Position numbers and translations under genes: made by a program. DNA of 64,000 nt from Sphingomonas tagetis (GTDB lineage Bacteria; Pseudomonadota; Alphaproteobacteria; Sphingomonadales; Sphingomonadaceae). This document shows positions 23,451-32,231 of this stretch, piece after piece. The notes under the pieces were generated by a model. The model had not been told where the DNA came from. It ran no database searches and saw only the letters and a program-made list of their open reading frames with translations. The stretch covers positions 59,340-123,339 of the forward strand of contig NZ_JAMLDX010000014.1 in NCBI RefSeq assembly GCF_024211275.1, written 5' to 3'. Within the stretch, counting starts at the first letter, position 1; the number at the start of each line of letters is the position of its first letter.

Positions 23451-24433
23451 CCCAGCCCCTGAACTACACGCCGAAAGCCATCGCTGATCTTAGCGCCATG
23501 GCCGCCGTCGCCGAGCACACGGCGCCCATGACCGCCATCGGGCTCCGCTATCTCGTCGATAAGCTGAGGTCGGCGCAGGTCTTCGTTCTTTTCGATTCGG
23601 GCCAACTTCTGGATCGGTCTAAGCCGCGCCCAGAGTTGCCCGGCCTTGTTCTGCGACCGCCATTCCCCGTCGTTGCGCTCGAATATGCATCGGCAAGCCA
23701 TGAGTGGGGGGACTCGGTTTACACAATGTCGAAGTGCTCGAAGCGCATTTCGCTCGCCTGGGATCACAAGGACGACCTTCCGCCATTCGCAGAACGAATC
23801 ATGGGAGGTCCGTTGCCCCCAGGCGTGATCATCGCGTCGATTCCATTCTACGACAGCGAGGGGGCGTGGATGCCCACCGCCGTTGCGATGCATGTCGAGT
23901 ATGATGGCGACTGGATAGCTCAACAGCGAGACAGCAATTTCCGCCGCGAAATGATGGCGGCCGGGCGAATGACAAAGGCCGTTGCCGAGAGCCGCACCCT
24001 GCCAGGAACCGCCGTTCCGATGTCCCCCGAGACGTGCATCGCCGCGATCTCAACCGTGGGCGGCGCGCAGGCCATGGACATGCTGGCGGCCGACGTGATG
24101 GACGAGGCCGCCGCGTACATGGACCTGTGCTGGGCGCTTGCATGCAAAAATATATCAGCGAGCGAGCATCCAGCCCCGGCCAACCTGAACCGGGCGCGGG
24201 TCAGGAAGGGCAAGGAGCCGCTTAAGCCGTTCCATGTGCTCGAGCTGGCCGGAAATGCTGTCGGCACTGGCGACGGCACCGGCAGCATCTCCAGTCGGCG
24301 CGCCCACTTACGGCGAGGCCATATCCGCCGCCTTGGTCCAGACCGGGTGACATGGGTCAATCAGACGATGGTCCACGGTCGCGGCGCCGGCTTCGTCGAA
24401 AAAATCTATTCGATTGGCGGGAGGCGCGCATGA
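23447..24433 (+). CDS. Phage hypothetical protein, 328 aa
   Basis: The N-terminal 140 residues look structured (VFVLFDSGQLLDRSKPRPEL, IASIPFYDSEGAWMPTAVAM). The C-terminal end is basic and carries LKPFHVLEL, RRAHLRRGHIRRL and VNQTMVHGRGAGFVEKIY, a motif set that I recognise as recurring in phage proteins of unknown function, possibly nucleic-acid binding. ATGA overlaps on both sides. Confidence 0.65.
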   Translation: MTQPLNYTPKAIADLSAMAAVAEHTAPMTAIGLRYLVDKLRSAQVFVLFDSGQLLDRSKPRPELPGLVLRPPFPVVALEYASASHEWGDSVYTMSKCSKRISLAWDHKDDLPPFAERIMGGPLPPGVIIASIPFYDSEGAWMPTAVAMHVEYDGDWIAQQRDSNFRREMMAAGRMTKAVAESRTLPGTAVPMSPETCIAAISTVGGAQAMDMLAADVMDEAAAYMDLCWALACKNISASEHPAPANLNRARVRKGKEPLKPFHVLELAGNAVGTGDGTGSISSRRAHLRRGHIRRLGPDRVTWVNQTMVHGRGAGFVEKIYSIGGRRA

Positions 24434-24663
24434 CCGGCATTCGCCTCGCCGCCAGCAATGACCCGGTAGACGCCGCCTGGGCTGCATTCGACGCTGCCGC
24501 CATCCGCTTCAAGCGCATGTACGACCGGGTCGAACGGCTATCGATCGATCACGAGCGTGCAGCGCGCATGGAGGCCGCGCAGGAAGTCGCGCGCCTATGG
24601 GACGAATGGCGCGCGCTGTACCTCGCGGCGAGTGGCGACGACGAGCCGAGGCCGGCGGCATGA
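24430..24663 (+). CDS. Phage hypothetical protein, 77 aa
   Basis: Helical and charged (FDAAAIRFKRMYDRVERLSI, EAAQEVARLWDEWRALYLAA), with no domain recognised. The ATG at 24430 overlaps the previous stop and the stop overlaps the next ATG. Confidence 0.6.
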   Translation: MTGIRLAASNDPVDAAWAAFDAAAIRFKRMYDRVERLSIDHERAARMEAAQEVARLWDEWRALYLAASGDDEPRPAA

Positions 24664-25922
24664 CCGAACCGCTCGGCGTCCGTTCGTGGCTCAACAAGGG
24701 CCAGCCGAAATCGACCTGGCCGGGCTGGCTGCTGGCGCACACCGTCGGCCGGCCTGATCCGAACGGGTCGTTCCTGCTCAAGACCATGATCGACGATCGC
24801 CAGATGCAGGCGCGCGTCCTCAAGGGCTACATCGTGGTGGAACGCAAGGGCGTCGCCTACACCCGCCACCCGGAGGAGATGCGCGCCTTCCTCGCCGAGC
24901 TGGACGAGAAGGAAAGCGGAGCATACGGCCTGCTGCCCAAGGGCACCGCGGCTGATGGCCGGGCGGTCGCCGATGTCGCCGATTTGACCGACGATACCGA
25001 TGATATCTCGCTGCGGATGCGCGGGGTCGAGCCGCCGGTGCAGATGAGCGAATCGTTTAGGGCCAGCACCACCCAAAAACCGCAGAAATCCGCCGCAAAA
25101 CCCTGCGAATCGCTTGCGATGGTCACCACCCCCAACCGCCGCAAGTTCGCGCCGCCGAAGGGCATGCCGCCATCGATCGAGATGCGCCACCCGGGCGAGT
25201 TGAAGATCGACGACAGCTACCAGCGGTCGATCGACACAGGCCCCAGCCGCGCGCTGATCAGCAAGATCGCGAACGAATGGGATTGGCGGATGTGTTTGCC
25301 GCTGGTCGTGTCGAAGCGCGCCGACGGCTTCTATGTGATTGACGGTCAGCACCGGCTCGCGGCGACCAAGCTGCGCGGTGATATCCCCTATCTGCCCTGC
25401 TGCGTCTTCGTGTTCGACAGCGTCGCCGAGGAAGCCGCGATGTTCGTGGCGATGAACCGTTCGCGCCGAGCCATAAACCGGCTCGACGACTTCCATGCGG
25501 CGCAGGCCGGCGGCGACGCGGACGTGCTGGCGATCACCGCCATGATCGAGGGCGTCGGCTTCACGGTGAGCCGGAAAACAGGTTCGGGCGCGTGGGCGCC
25601 CGGCGAGGTGGCCTTCACCAGTGCGATCGCGAAGGCCCGCCGTCGGTACGGCGACGATGTCGCTCGCGGCGCGCTGGAGATTATGTCCGAGGCCTTCGCC
25701 GGGCAGAGGCTCGTCGTCGGCTCCCCAGTCTTCACAGCGGTTGCCAGCGTCCTCGCTGATAAAAGCTTCGGCGCTGACAAGTCCCGTCTGCTCGCGGCCG
25801 TGCGCACGTTCGACATGGCTGGATGGGCCAGTCTGATTGGGGAGTGCAAGGGCGGCACCGATCGAAACCGGCACCTGCGCGACTTCCTCGTCACCGCCTA
25901 CAGCGAAGCGGGTGCGGCATGA
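24660..25922 (+). CDS. ParB-like nuclease-fold phage protein, 420 aa
   Basis: Residues about 175-300 form a ParB/Srx-like domain of the DUF6551 type: YQRSID, then FYVIDGQHRLAATKLRG with the DGQHR motif at 228-232, and VFDSVAEEAAMFVAMNRSRR. The first 130 residues are a separate basic region with KGYIVVERKGVAYTRHPEEM. Proteins of this fold include DNA-binding partition proteins, nucleotide-hydrolysing enzymes and nucleases; which applies here is unknown. The start by ATGA overlap at 24660 is preferred over an upstream ATG. Confidence 0.78.
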   Translation: MTEPLGVRSWLNKGQPKSTWPGWLLAHTVGRPDPNGSFLLKTMIDDRQMQARVLKGYIVVERKGVAYTRHPEEMRAFLAELDEKESGAYGLLPKGTAADGRAVADVADLTDDTDDISLRMRGVEPPVQMSESFRASTTQKPQKSAAKPCESLAMVTTPNRRKFAPPKGMPPSIEMRHPGELKIDDSYQRSIDTGPSRALISKIANEWDWRMCLPLVVSKRADGFYVIDGQHRLAATKLRGDIPYLPCCVFVFDSVAEEAAMFVAMNRSRRAINRLDDFHAAQAGGDADVLAITAMIEGVGFTVSRKTGSGAWAPGEVAFTSAIAKARRRYGDDVARGALEIMSEAFAGQRLVVGSPVFTAVASVLADKSFGADKSRLLAAVRTFDMAGWASLIGECKGGTDRNRHLRDFLVTAYSEAGAA

Positions 25923-26152
25923 TATCGATCGCGCGCATTCACCCTCCCCATCGGAGTCACGCGCGATCGGAAGATCGCCGGCGTCGCATTGTGCGAGCAG
26001 CGATCAACCGCATCCAGCCGATACCGTTCAGCAAAGGGCCGAACCTCTGGACCGTCGGAGTTCGAGGATGGTTGTTAAGCGCGCCCACCAAGCGCGAACT
26101 CGCCCTGATGCTGTGGCATTGGCATGCGCCCGAAACCGAGGCTTCGGCATGA
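25919..26152 (+). CDS. Phage hypothetical protein, 77 aa
   Basis: Basic, Arg/His-rich start (ARIHPPHRSHARSEDRRRRI) followed by NLWTVGVRGWLLSAPTKREL. Short, coupled on both sides by ATGA. No domain recognised. Confidence 0.55.
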   Translation: MISIARIHPPHRSHARSEDRRRRIVRAAINRIQPIPFSKGPNLWTVGVRGWLLSAPTKRELALMLWHWHAPETEASA

Positions 26153-26400
26153 CCAGCTTCGTCGTATCGCTGCACGCCGCCGAGCGCTGGTGCGAGCGGG
26201 TCAATCCGTCCCTTACGCCGGTGCAGGCGATCGGCGTGATCGAGCAGCACGCCCGCATCATCGAAGCCGCCATCCAGTTCGGCTGCACCTATGTGAAGAT
26301 CAACCGGAAGACGCGGCTGGTCCTGCAGGGCGCCGTAGTGGTCACCGTTTATGGCTTTGAGCAGCGCCCGCGCAGCACGCGGTGGGACGTGCCGGAATGA
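26149..26400 (+). CDS. Phage hypothetical protein, 83 aa
   Basis: The sequence FVVSLHAAERWCERVNPSLT, then YVKINRKTRLVLQGAVVVTV resembles small phage proteins with a BrnT/RelE-like alpha-beta layout (H-x3-RxxxR near the start), so a toxin- or ribonuclease-like fold is conceivable. The similarity is weak and only by pattern. ATGA overlaps on both sides. Confidence 0.55.
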   Translation: MTSFVVSLHAAERWCERVNPSLTPVQAIGVIEQHARIIEAAIQFGCTYVKINRKTRLVLQGAVVVTVYGFEQRPRSTRWDVPE

Positions 26401-26726
26401 GCGATCTATTCTCATATCCGCACCAGCCCGGTGCGCAGGACCGCGACACGTCGAGGGACGCCGCGACCGCAGCCGCCGAGTCCGCGCCGCTGCTGCGCGC
26501 CAAGGCGCTGGCGGTGCTGGAGCGCTCGAACGGGCTCACCGCCGATGAGGTGGCCGGCCGGCTCGGCCTGTCGATCCTTTCGATCCGCCCGCGCATCACC
26601 GAACTCTCACGGCTCGGCAAGGTCCGCGACAGCGGCCAGCGCCGGCGCAACGCCAGCGGCCGGAACGCCATCGTCTGGACCCCAATCTATCCCGCCCGTC
26701 TTGCGGGCCAGCGGAGAACAGCATGA
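26397..26726 (+). CDS. Phage winged-helix DNA-binding protein, 109 aa
   Basis: Residues 30-85 are a winged HTH (ALAVLERSNGLTADEVAGRL, LSILSIRPRITELSRLGKVR) with a basic wing (DSGQRRRNASGRNAIVW). MarR/HTH_24-like proteins of this size modulate early genes or act in replication. The ATG at 26397 overlaps the previous stop; an ATG 15 bases earlier is less likely. Confidence 0.75.
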   Translation: MSDLFSYPHQPGAQDRDTSRDAATAAAESAPLLRAKALAVLERSNGLTADEVAGRLGLSILSIRPRITELSRLGKVRDSGQRRRNASGRNAIVWTPIYPARLAGQRRTA

Positions 26727-26920
26727 CCATTGAGACGGCGAGAGTCGCCGGACCGTTCCGCGTCCATAAGGCAGACCGCGCTCGGCCACGCCGGGCGCAC
26801 CCGACATTCGAGGCCGCCGAAGCCGAGGCGCATCGGCTAGCAACACTCCAGCCCCGCGACGCCTTCGTGATCGCACAAGAGGTCGCGCACGTCGGCCAGG
26901 CAGGAGACCGCCATGAATGA
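26723..26920 (+). CDS. Phage hypothetical protein, 65 aa
   Basis: Short basic/helical protein (FRVHKADRARPRRAHPTFEA, AEAEAHRLATLQPRDAFVIA) of a kind often found in alphaproteobacterial phages. ATGA overlap with the gene before; the next gene starts 8 bases inside it. Confidence 0.55.
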   Translation: MTIETARVAGPFRVHKADRARPRRAHPTFEAAEAEAHRLATLQPRDAFVIAQEVAHVGQAGDRHE

Positions 26921-27143
26921 TGATGCATTGGTCGCGCTGGTCGAGAGCACGGCGCGCGAGGTTGCAGGAAATTTTGTGACCGGAGATCCAATGGCGCCCT
27001 TCACCCTGATCCAGGCGGCATCGGCGATACTTGTGACGACCATGCCGCCGAAGCTGGCGGCGAAAATGATGCGAGACCTCGCCGAACTCGCCGCCGAAAC
27101 CATCGAAGAACGATTCATGCCTCCGGCTGGTCGTCCGTCATGA
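26913..27143 (+). CDS. Phage hypothetical protein, 76 aa
   Basis: Helical protein, MNDDALVALVESTAREVAGN then PPKLAAKMMRDLAELAAETI. Its general plan is like the 76-aa products encoded at 6910 and 7137, but no family is recognised. Its stop overlaps the next ATG. Confidence 0.55.
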   Translation: MNDDALVALVESTAREVAGNFVTGDPMAPFTLIQAASAILVTTMPPKLAAKMMRDLAELAAETIEERFMPPAGRPS

Positions 27144-27334
27144 TAGCGCCGATTATCGTATCTGTAATCGCCGCCCTCGCGTTCTATGGCGACGTGGTCG
27201 GCCAGCTGATCGCGTGCGCTTGGCTGACCGTCGGCGCCTATTTCGTCACGCAGACGGAGAGCCGCGGCCTCTACGCCGATATCGTGTTCCTGTTCACTTG
27301 GCCGATCCATGTCTGGTTGGAGTGGGACGAGTGA
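27140..27334 (+). CDS. Small phage membrane protein, 64 aa
   Basis: Two hydrophobic segments: residues 1-22 (APIIVSVIAALAFYGDVVG) and a second from about 22 to 40, then a third weaker one near 50-60 (IVFLFTWPIHVWLEW). It is likely inserted in the inner membrane. It could be involved in exclusion or host alteration; nothing more can be said. Stop overlaps the next start (GTGA). Confidence 0.6.
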   Translation: MIAPIIVSVIAALAFYGDVVGQLIACAWLTVGAYFVTQTESRGLYADIVFLFTWPIHVWLEWDE

Positions 27335-27588
27335 CCAGGTTCGAACGCGGCTATCGCGCTGCACTCGCCGACGTGACGAAGCTGCTCAAGCTCTACGGGG
27401 ACGAGAACATGACGATCTGCGGCGATAATATCCTCATGGACCCGCTGCTCCACGGCGAGGCTTGGACCGAGGAGAACGTCAAGCGGTCTGCGGACTGCAG
27501 CGTCCGCAGCACCATCCATTCCTCACAGTATCACGCCAGCGAACACCTGCTCGCTGCTATCGCCAAGATGCCCCGGAGGGCCGCATGA
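27331..27588 (+). CDS. Phage hypothetical protein, 85 aa
   Basis: The GTG start at 27331 overlaps the previous stop. The product begins MTRFERGYRAALADVTKLLK and contains CGDNILMDPLLHGEAWTEEN. No domain recognised. Stop overlaps the AlpA-like start. Confidence 0.55.
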   Translation: MTRFERGYRAALADVTKLLKLYGDENMTICGDNILMDPLLHGEAWTEENVKRSADCSVRSTIHSSQYHASEHLLAAIAKMPRRAA

Positions 27589-27785
27589 CTGACCGTTTGA
27601 TCCGCCTCAAGGAGGTGCTGACCCTCGTACCGCTGAGCCGCTCGACGATTTACGAGCGGATGTCGGGCGGCACGTTCCCGCGCGCACGCAACCTCGGCGG
27701 CGGTGTTGTAGCGTGGCGCGAAAGTGATATCCGGGAGTGGATCGAGCAGTGTCCAGAAACGGAGCAGCAATCGCCCGAAAAATAA
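27585..27785 (+). CDS. AlpA-family regulator / excisionase-like protein
   Basis: This 66-aa protein has the AlpA form: RLKEVLTLVPLSRSTIYERM, then GGTFPRARNLGGGVVAWRES and DIREWIE. AlpA proteins activate integrase genes or act as excisionases. It is the last gene of the early operon, and its stop is followed at once by two tandem TTTGGGGGTA repeats. An integrase would be expected here but none is present within the window. Confidence 0.85.
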   Translation: MTDRLIRLKEVLTLVPLSRSTIYERMSGGTFPRARNLGGGVVAWRESDIREWIEQCPETEQQSPEK

Positions 27786-27807
27786 TTTGGGGGTAGCTTT
27801 GGGGGTA
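27786..27807 (+). repeat. Tandem TTTGGGGGTA repeats at the right prophage end
   Basis: TTTGGGGGTA occurs at 27786-27795 and 27798-27807, 12 bases apart. Repeats of this sort next to prophage ends can be integrase arm-type sites. The right attachment junction probably lies between here and 27898, where chromosomal coding starts. Confidence 0.5.
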
Positions 27808-27897
27808 TCGTAGCCCGAAAGCTCCTGAATTAGGTGTGGGAACGTGATGGAAGTCCCTTCCACCACCCCCCGCCCAGCGCGGCGGCCAGGCCCAGCC

Positions 27898-28101
27898 TCA
27901 ATCCCCGCGCTTGCTATCCGTCGCATCGGCGGCAAGCGACTGCCGCATCTGGCCGTCCCATTCGCGTTGGTAGGCGATGTTGCGCTCGTGCCGCAGCCGC
28001 CGCCGCACGAGCTTTGCCTGCGCGCGGTGGCGGACATAAACCCAGCCGGCCACGGCCACCGCCGCGGCAAGGATCAAAATCAGCGTCAACGACCCAGGCA
28101 T
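27898..28101 (-). CDS. Small single-pass membrane protein, 67 aa
   Basis: MPGSLTLILILAAAVAVAGW is one transmembrane helix at the N-terminus, followed by a basic, charged cytosolic tail (RHRAQAKLVRRRLRHERNIA). ATG at 28101 has GGAGG seven bases upstream. The first probable chromosomal gene beside the prophage. Function unknown. Confidence 0.65.
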   Translation of the reverse strand: MPGSLTLILILAAAVAVAGWVYVRHRAQAKLVRRRLRHERNIAYQREWDGQMRQSLAADATDSKRGD

Positions 28102-28218
28102 GCGCAATCCTCCGGACTCGCAGCACCCTCTCCGATTCGCATCTATTAACCAAAGTTATGCCGCATATGCCGGTGAAGGCAATTGCGAAGAGGTCAATGT
28201 TGCGGGCGAGGGGACCGG

Positions 28219-28292
28219 TGGAGCGGGTAGCGGGAATCGAACCCGCGTATTCAGCTTGGAAGGCTGCTGCACTACCATTGTGCTATACCCGC
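28219..28292 (-). tRNA. tRNA-Gly (TCC)
   Basis: GCGGGTA/TACCCGC acceptor stem, D-arm with GCAC/GTGC, anticodon loop CTTCCAA (anticodon TCC), T-arm GCGGG-TTCGATT-CCCGC, discriminator T and an encoded CCA. The 3' end points toward the prophage, about 400 bases away, so it may or may not be the integration target. Confidence 0.95.
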
Positions 28293-28470
28293 GCTCCGGG
28301 ACGGGCGAGTTGCCACAGGGGGCGAAGCGGGTCAACCACGGCATCGGCCCACTCCCCCTTGACGCGGCGCGCCCACCCGGCCAAACGCGCCCGGCATTTC
28401 TGAAAAGCCCGGCCGCCGAGTCCTGTCGAAGGGCGGCCCTGGTTCGCCCGGCAGGCGGAGACGTGTATCC

Positions 28471-29760
28471 ATGGCAAATGTCGCAGTGATCGGCGCCCAA
28501 TGGGGCGACGAGGGCAAGGGCAAGATCGTCGACTGGCTCGCCAGCCGCGCCGATCTCGTCGTGCGCTTCCAGGGCGGCCATAATGCGGGGCACACGCTCG
28601 TCGTCGGCGAGAAGGTGTACAAGCTCTCGCTACTGCCCTCGGGCCTCGTCCGCGGCACCCTGTCGGCGATCGGCAATGGCGTGGTGTTCGACCCCTGGCA
28701 CTTCCGCGACGAGATCGAGCGGCTGCGCGCGCAGGGCGTCGAGATCACGCCGCAGAATCTGCAGGTCGCCGAGACCGCGCCGCTGATCCTGCCCTTCCAC
28801 CGCGACCTCGACGCGCTGCGCGAGGATGCGTCGGGCGCGGGCAAGATCGGCACCACGCGCCGCGGCATCGGTCCGGCCTATGAGGACAAGGTCGGCCGCC
28901 GTGCGATTCGGGTGTGCGACCTCGCCCATCTCGACGATCTCGACGCGCAGCTCGACCGTGTCTGCGCCCATCACGACGCGTTGCGCGCGGGCTTTGGCCA
29001 GCCGCCGATCGACCGCGCCAAGCTGCTCGACGACCTGCGCGAGATCGCCGGTTCGGTGCTGCCCTATGCGGCGCCGGTGTGGCTGACGCTCAAGGACGCC
29101 AAGGAACGCGGCCGCCGCATCCTGTTCGAGGGCGCGCAGGGCGTGCTGCTCGACGTCGATCACGGCACCTATCCGTTCGTCACCTCGTCCAACACGGTGA
29201 GCGGCTCCGCCGCCTCGGGCTCCGGCCTCGGCCCGGGCTCGGTCGGCTTCGTGCTCGGCATCGTCAAGGCCTATACCACGCGCGTCGGCTCGGGTCCGTT
29301 CCCGACCGAACAGGATAACGAGATCGGCGAACTGCTCGGCACCAAGGGGCATGAGTTCGGCGTCGTCACCGGGCGCAAGCGCCGCTGCGGCTGGTTCGAC
29401 GCGGTGCTGGTGCGACAGTCGGTCGCGGTCAGCGGCATCACCGGCATCGCCCTGACCAAGCTCGACATCCTCGACGGGATCGAGAAGCTGCGTATCTGCA
29501 CCGGCTACAAGGTCGGCGACAAGCATTACGACTATCTGCCCCCCGCCCCGCAGGATCAGGCGCGCGCCGAAGCGATCTATGAGGAATTCGACGGCTGGAC
29601 GGAGTCGACCGCCGGTGCGCGCAGCTGGGCGCAGCTGCCGGGTCAGGCGATCAAATATATCCGCCGCATCGAGGAGCTGATCGGTTGCCCGGTCGCGCTG
29701 GTCTCCACCAGCCCCGAGCGCGAGGACACAATTCTGGTCCGCGATCCGTTCGCGGACTGA
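28471..29760 (+). CDS. purA: Adenylosuccinate synthase
   Basis: This 429-aa enzyme joins IMP and aspartate with GTP to form adenylosuccinate, the committed step to AMP. The family start [17 protein letters not shown] (4-20) holds the catalytic Asp and the phosphate-binding glycines; GGHNAGHT follows at about 38-45, [14 protein letters not shown] near 127-140, and [17 protein letters not shown] sequence near 270-280. The length is normal. The ATG has GGAG upstream. It is monocistronic and ends in a strong hairpin. Cytosolic. Confidence 0.98.
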   Translation: MANVAVIGAQWGDEGKGKIVDWLASRADLVVRFQGGHNAGHTLVVGEKVYKLSLLPSGLVRGTLSAIGNGVVFDPWHFRDEIERLRAQGVEITPQNLQVAETAPLILPFHRDLDALREDASGAGKIGTTRRGIGPAYEDKVGRRAIRVCDLAHLDDLDAQLDRVCAHHDALRAGFGQPPIDRAKLLDDLREIAGSVLPYAAPVWLTLKDAKERGRRILFEGAQGVLLDVDHGTYPFVTSSNTVSGSAASGSGLGPGSVGFVLGIVKAYTTRVGSGPFPTEQDNEIGELLGTKGHEFGVVTGRKRRCGWFDAVLVRQSVAVSGITGIALTKLDILDGIEKLRICTGYKVGDKHYDYLPPAPQDQARAEAIYEEFDGWTESTAGARSWAQLPGQAIKYIRRIEELIGCPVALVSTSPEREDTILVRDPFAD

Positions 29761-29768
29761 TTGCAAAC

Positions 29769-29795
29769 GGCCCCGCGTCTGCGTGACGCGGGGCC
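29769..29795 (+). terminator. GC hairpin after purA
   Basis: GGCCCCGCGTC-TGCGT-GACGCGGGGCC: eleven perfect pairs nine bases after the purA stop. There is no T-run, so termination may need Rho or be typical of GC-rich hairpins. Confidence 0.65.
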
Positions 29796-29865
29796 GGCTT
29801 CGGCATTCGCCGCCCCGGACGTGGCGGGGGGATCAGGGGCCACGTCCGGAACGACGAAACTCGGT

Positions 29866-30093
29866 TCACCAGGTCGCGTTGGGCGGCGCCTCGGTGCCGT
29901 TGTCGGTGGGATCGGCGCTGGGCTCGACATCGGTCCGGTTCGACTGCGTCTCGGGCGCGGTGGTGTCCGGTGCCGGCACGCCCTCATTCGTCAGCTGATT
30001 CTGCAATGGCGAATCCTGCGCCGCCGGCAGGTTGGCGAGCGCGGCGGTCGAACCGCACAGGACGAGAAGACTGAACAGCGTCTTGGTTCGCAT
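29866..30093 (-). CDS. Small secreted protein, 75 aa
   Basis: A signal peptide (MRTKTLFSLLVLCGSTAALA) with cleavage near residue 20 is followed by a disordered Pro/Thr/Asn/Asp-rich mature part of about 55 residues. AGGAG precedes the ATG at 30093. No domain; presumably periplasmic. Confidence 0.65.
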   Translation of the reverse strand: MRTKTLFSLLVLCGSTAALANLPAAQDSPLQNQLTNEGVPAPDTTAPETQSNRTDVEPSADPTDNGTEAPPNATW

Positions 30094-30223
30094 AAGCTAC
30101 TCCTGGTTACGTGGCACCGGAGTAACGGCAAAGCGGCGCAAAAGTCTCGGAACCGGGCCTCGCTCCATCCGGTGCCCGATACGGCTCGCCCCCGAAACGA
30201 GCCGATTCAGGGACCGGGCGATT

Positions 30224-31291
30224 TCAGCCGATCTGCGCGCGGTGCAGGAGCTTCTGATCGGCCAGCACGAGCGCCATCATCGCCTCGACCACCGGCACAC
30301 CGCGGATGCCGACGCACGGGTCGTGCCGCCCCTTGGTGCGAATCTCGGTCGCTTCGCCGTCGCGCCCGATCGTCTCGACCGGGGTCAGGATCGAGCTGGT
30401 CGGCTTGAACGCGACACGCACCCGCACCGGCTGGCCGGTCGAGATGCCGCCCGCGATCCCGCCGGCATGGTTGGCCAGAAACTCGGGGCCATCTTCGCCC
30501 GGCCGCATCGGATCGGCATTGCCCTCGCCGGTCGCCAGCGCGGCAGCGAAGCCGTCGCCGATCTCGACGCCCTTCACGGCATTGATGCTCATCATCGCCG
30601 CGGCCAGCTCGCTGTCGAGCTTGGCATAAAGCGGGGCGCCCCAGCCGGCGGGCACGCCATAGGCCTCGCACACCACGACCGCGCCCAGCGACGAGCCGTC
30701 CTTGCGCGCGGCATCGACCAGCCGCTCCCACTCCGTAGCCGCGGTCGCGTCGGGCGAGAAGAAGGCGTTGTTGTCGATCTCGGTTTCGTCGAAGCGCGAA
30801 TAGAGGATCGGGGAGTGGCCGATCTGCTCGACCCAGGCGCGGATCCGCACCTCCGGGATCACTAGCCGCGCGACCGCCCCCGCCGCGACCCGGCTCGCCG
30901 TCTCGCGCGCCGACGAGCGGCCGCCGCCGCGATAGTCGCGAAAGCCGTACTTCGCGTCATAGGCATAGTCGGCATGGCCGGGCCGATAGGCGTTGGCGAC
31001 CTCCGAATAGTCCTTCGAACGCTGGTCGACATTCTCGATCATCAGGCTGATCGGCGTGCCGGTCGTCTTGCCGTCGAATACGCCCGAAAGGATGCGGACC
31101 TGGTCCGGCTCCTGCCGCTGCGTGGTGAAGCGCGACTGGCCCGGACGGCGCTTGTCGAGGAAGGGCTGCACCTCGGTTTCCGAGAGCGCCAGCCCCGGCG
31201 GGCACCCGTCGACGACCGCGCCGATCGCCGGCCCGTGGCTCTCTCCCCAGGTGGTGAAGCGGAACACGCGTCCGAAGGTGTTGTAGCTCAA
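30224..31291 (-). CDS. aroC: Chorismate synthase
   Basis: This 355-aa enzyme converts EPSP to chorismate, the last common step to aromatic amino acids, using reduced FMN. Family motifs are [20 protein letters not shown] at the start, [14 protein letters not shown] near 50, [20 protein letters not shown] near 120 and [16 protein letters not shown] near 260. The start is TTG at 31291, overlapping the GNAT stop (TTGA), with AGGAAG just upstream. The open frame continues further, but only over the acetyltransferase gene. Confidence 0.97.
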   Translation of the reverse strand: MSYNTFGRVFRFTTWGESHGPAIGAVVDGCPPGLALSETEVQPFLDKRRPGQSRFTTQRQEPDQVRILSGVFDGKTTGTPISLMIENVDQRSKDYSEVANAYRPGHADYAYDAKYGFRDYRGGGRSSARETASRVAAGAVARLVIPEVRIRAWVEQIGHSPILYSRFDETEIDNNAFFSPDATAATEWERLVDAARKDGSSLGAVVVCEAYGVPAGWGAPLYAKLDSELAAAMMSINAVKGVEIGDGFAAALATGEGNADPMRPGEDGPEFLANHAGGIAGGISTGQPVRVRVAFKPTSSILTPVETIGRDGEATEIRTKGRHDPCVGIRGVPVVEAMMALVLADQKLLHRAQIG

Positions 31292-31815
31292 ACTTCCTGC
31301 CCCAGCATCGCGAACGCCGCCGCATGTTCGGCCCTGCCCCGCGCCCCGCACGCCAGCTTGCCGCCCTGCAATGGCACCGCCATGAAATATTCGCCCGCAT
31401 AAGGCGACTCGAAACCGTCGGCATGTTCCGCGGAAAACCCGAACCGCCCGTAATAAGACGGCTCGCCCAGCACGAAGCACACCGCCGCGCCAGCATCGCC
31501 GAGATGGTCGAGCCCGGCTTGTACCAGCGCCTCTGCCACGCCCTGCCGGCGATAGCTTGGCCCGACGGCCACCGGCGCCAGCGCGACGCCCGGGATCGCG
31601 TTGCCGCCCGCCTCGATGCTTATCCGGCTGAACGCGACCATCCCAGCCAGCTCGCCGGTCTCCTCGTCGTCCGCCACCAAGGTCAGCACCATGTCGCCGT
31701 CGACGCACAGCCGCTGCACGAGCAATGCCTCGTCGGCGGCCGGAAAGCTCCGCCGCAGCAACGCATCGATCGCCGCCACGTCGCCGCCGGTCGCCGGGCG
31801 GATCGCGATGGTCAC
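31288..31815 (-). CDS. GNAT N-acetyltransferase, YhbS-like
   Basis: 175 aa. The acetyl-CoA site is [20 protein letters not shown] with the V-x-P-x-Y-R-R-Q-G-V form, followed by [17 protein letters not shown], the typical YhbS end. Substrate unknown. It is between a small secreted protein gene and aroC, with 4-base overlaps on both sides, so expressed with them. Confidence 0.85.
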   Translation of the reverse strand: MTIAIRPATGGDVAAIDALLRRSFPAADEALLVQRLCVDGDMVLTLVADDEETGELAGMVAFSRISIEAGGNAIPGVALAPVAVGPSYRRQGVAEALVQAGLDHLGDAGAAVCFVLGEPSYYGRFGFSAEHADGFESPYAGEYFMAVPLQGGKLACGARGRAEHAAAFAMLGQEV

Positions 31816-32231
31816 TCGGTTTTGCCCTGCAGAGCACGGGTCAAGCGGGCATCAAGGTCGCCATACTCCAAAGCCAGCTTATCGCATGCCACCCGGTCGG
31901 CATCGCACCTGAGATCACGTTTCATAGAAAGCGAGCCATCCGCAGTTCGCATCACTTCACGACACGAGGCCGACGGAAATGCCGCCTCACCCGGTTTGGC
32001 AAACGTCCATTGGATCATCTGATCGGGCGTCGCGAACAGCTCGAACCGTGACCCGCCGTCACCAACGATGAACCGGGAGTCCGCCTCCACCATGGCACGC
32101 AATCCCTTCGCGTCTGCCGCGGTAATTCCGCACATTGTAGAGGGGCCGGCACCTTCGCGGTGAGAACGCGGCAAATCCTGCGTAGCGGGAGACGCCGCCT
32201 GCAACATCAGGAGAAAGGCCAGTCCGATCAT
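31812..32231 (-). CDS. Small exported protein, 139 aa
   Basis: The protein starts with a hydrophobic signal ([16 protein letters not shown]), then has four cysteines in the mature part ([24 protein letters not shown]), suggesting disulphides in the periplasm. ATG at 32231 overlaps the fabI stop by one base. No family recognised. Confidence 0.7.
   Translation of the reverse strand: MIGLAFLLMLQAASPATQDLPRSHREGAGPSTMCGITAADAKGLRAMVEADSRFIVGDGGSRFELFATPDQMIQWTFAKPGEAAFPSASCREVMRTADGSLSMKRDLRCDADRVACDKLALEYGDLDARLTRALQGKTE

Noticed and set aside
28219..28292. tRNA-Gly 3' end as the prophage attachment site
   Set aside because: A chromosomal-looking gene (27898-28101) lies between the prophage and the tRNA, and no matching repeat was found within the window. 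It remains possible, but unsupported.
28630..29766. 378-codon open frame antisense to purA
   Set aside because: purA on the plus strand is certain, and the antisense frame is the usual GC-rich mirror with Arg/Ala/Gly-rich sequence.
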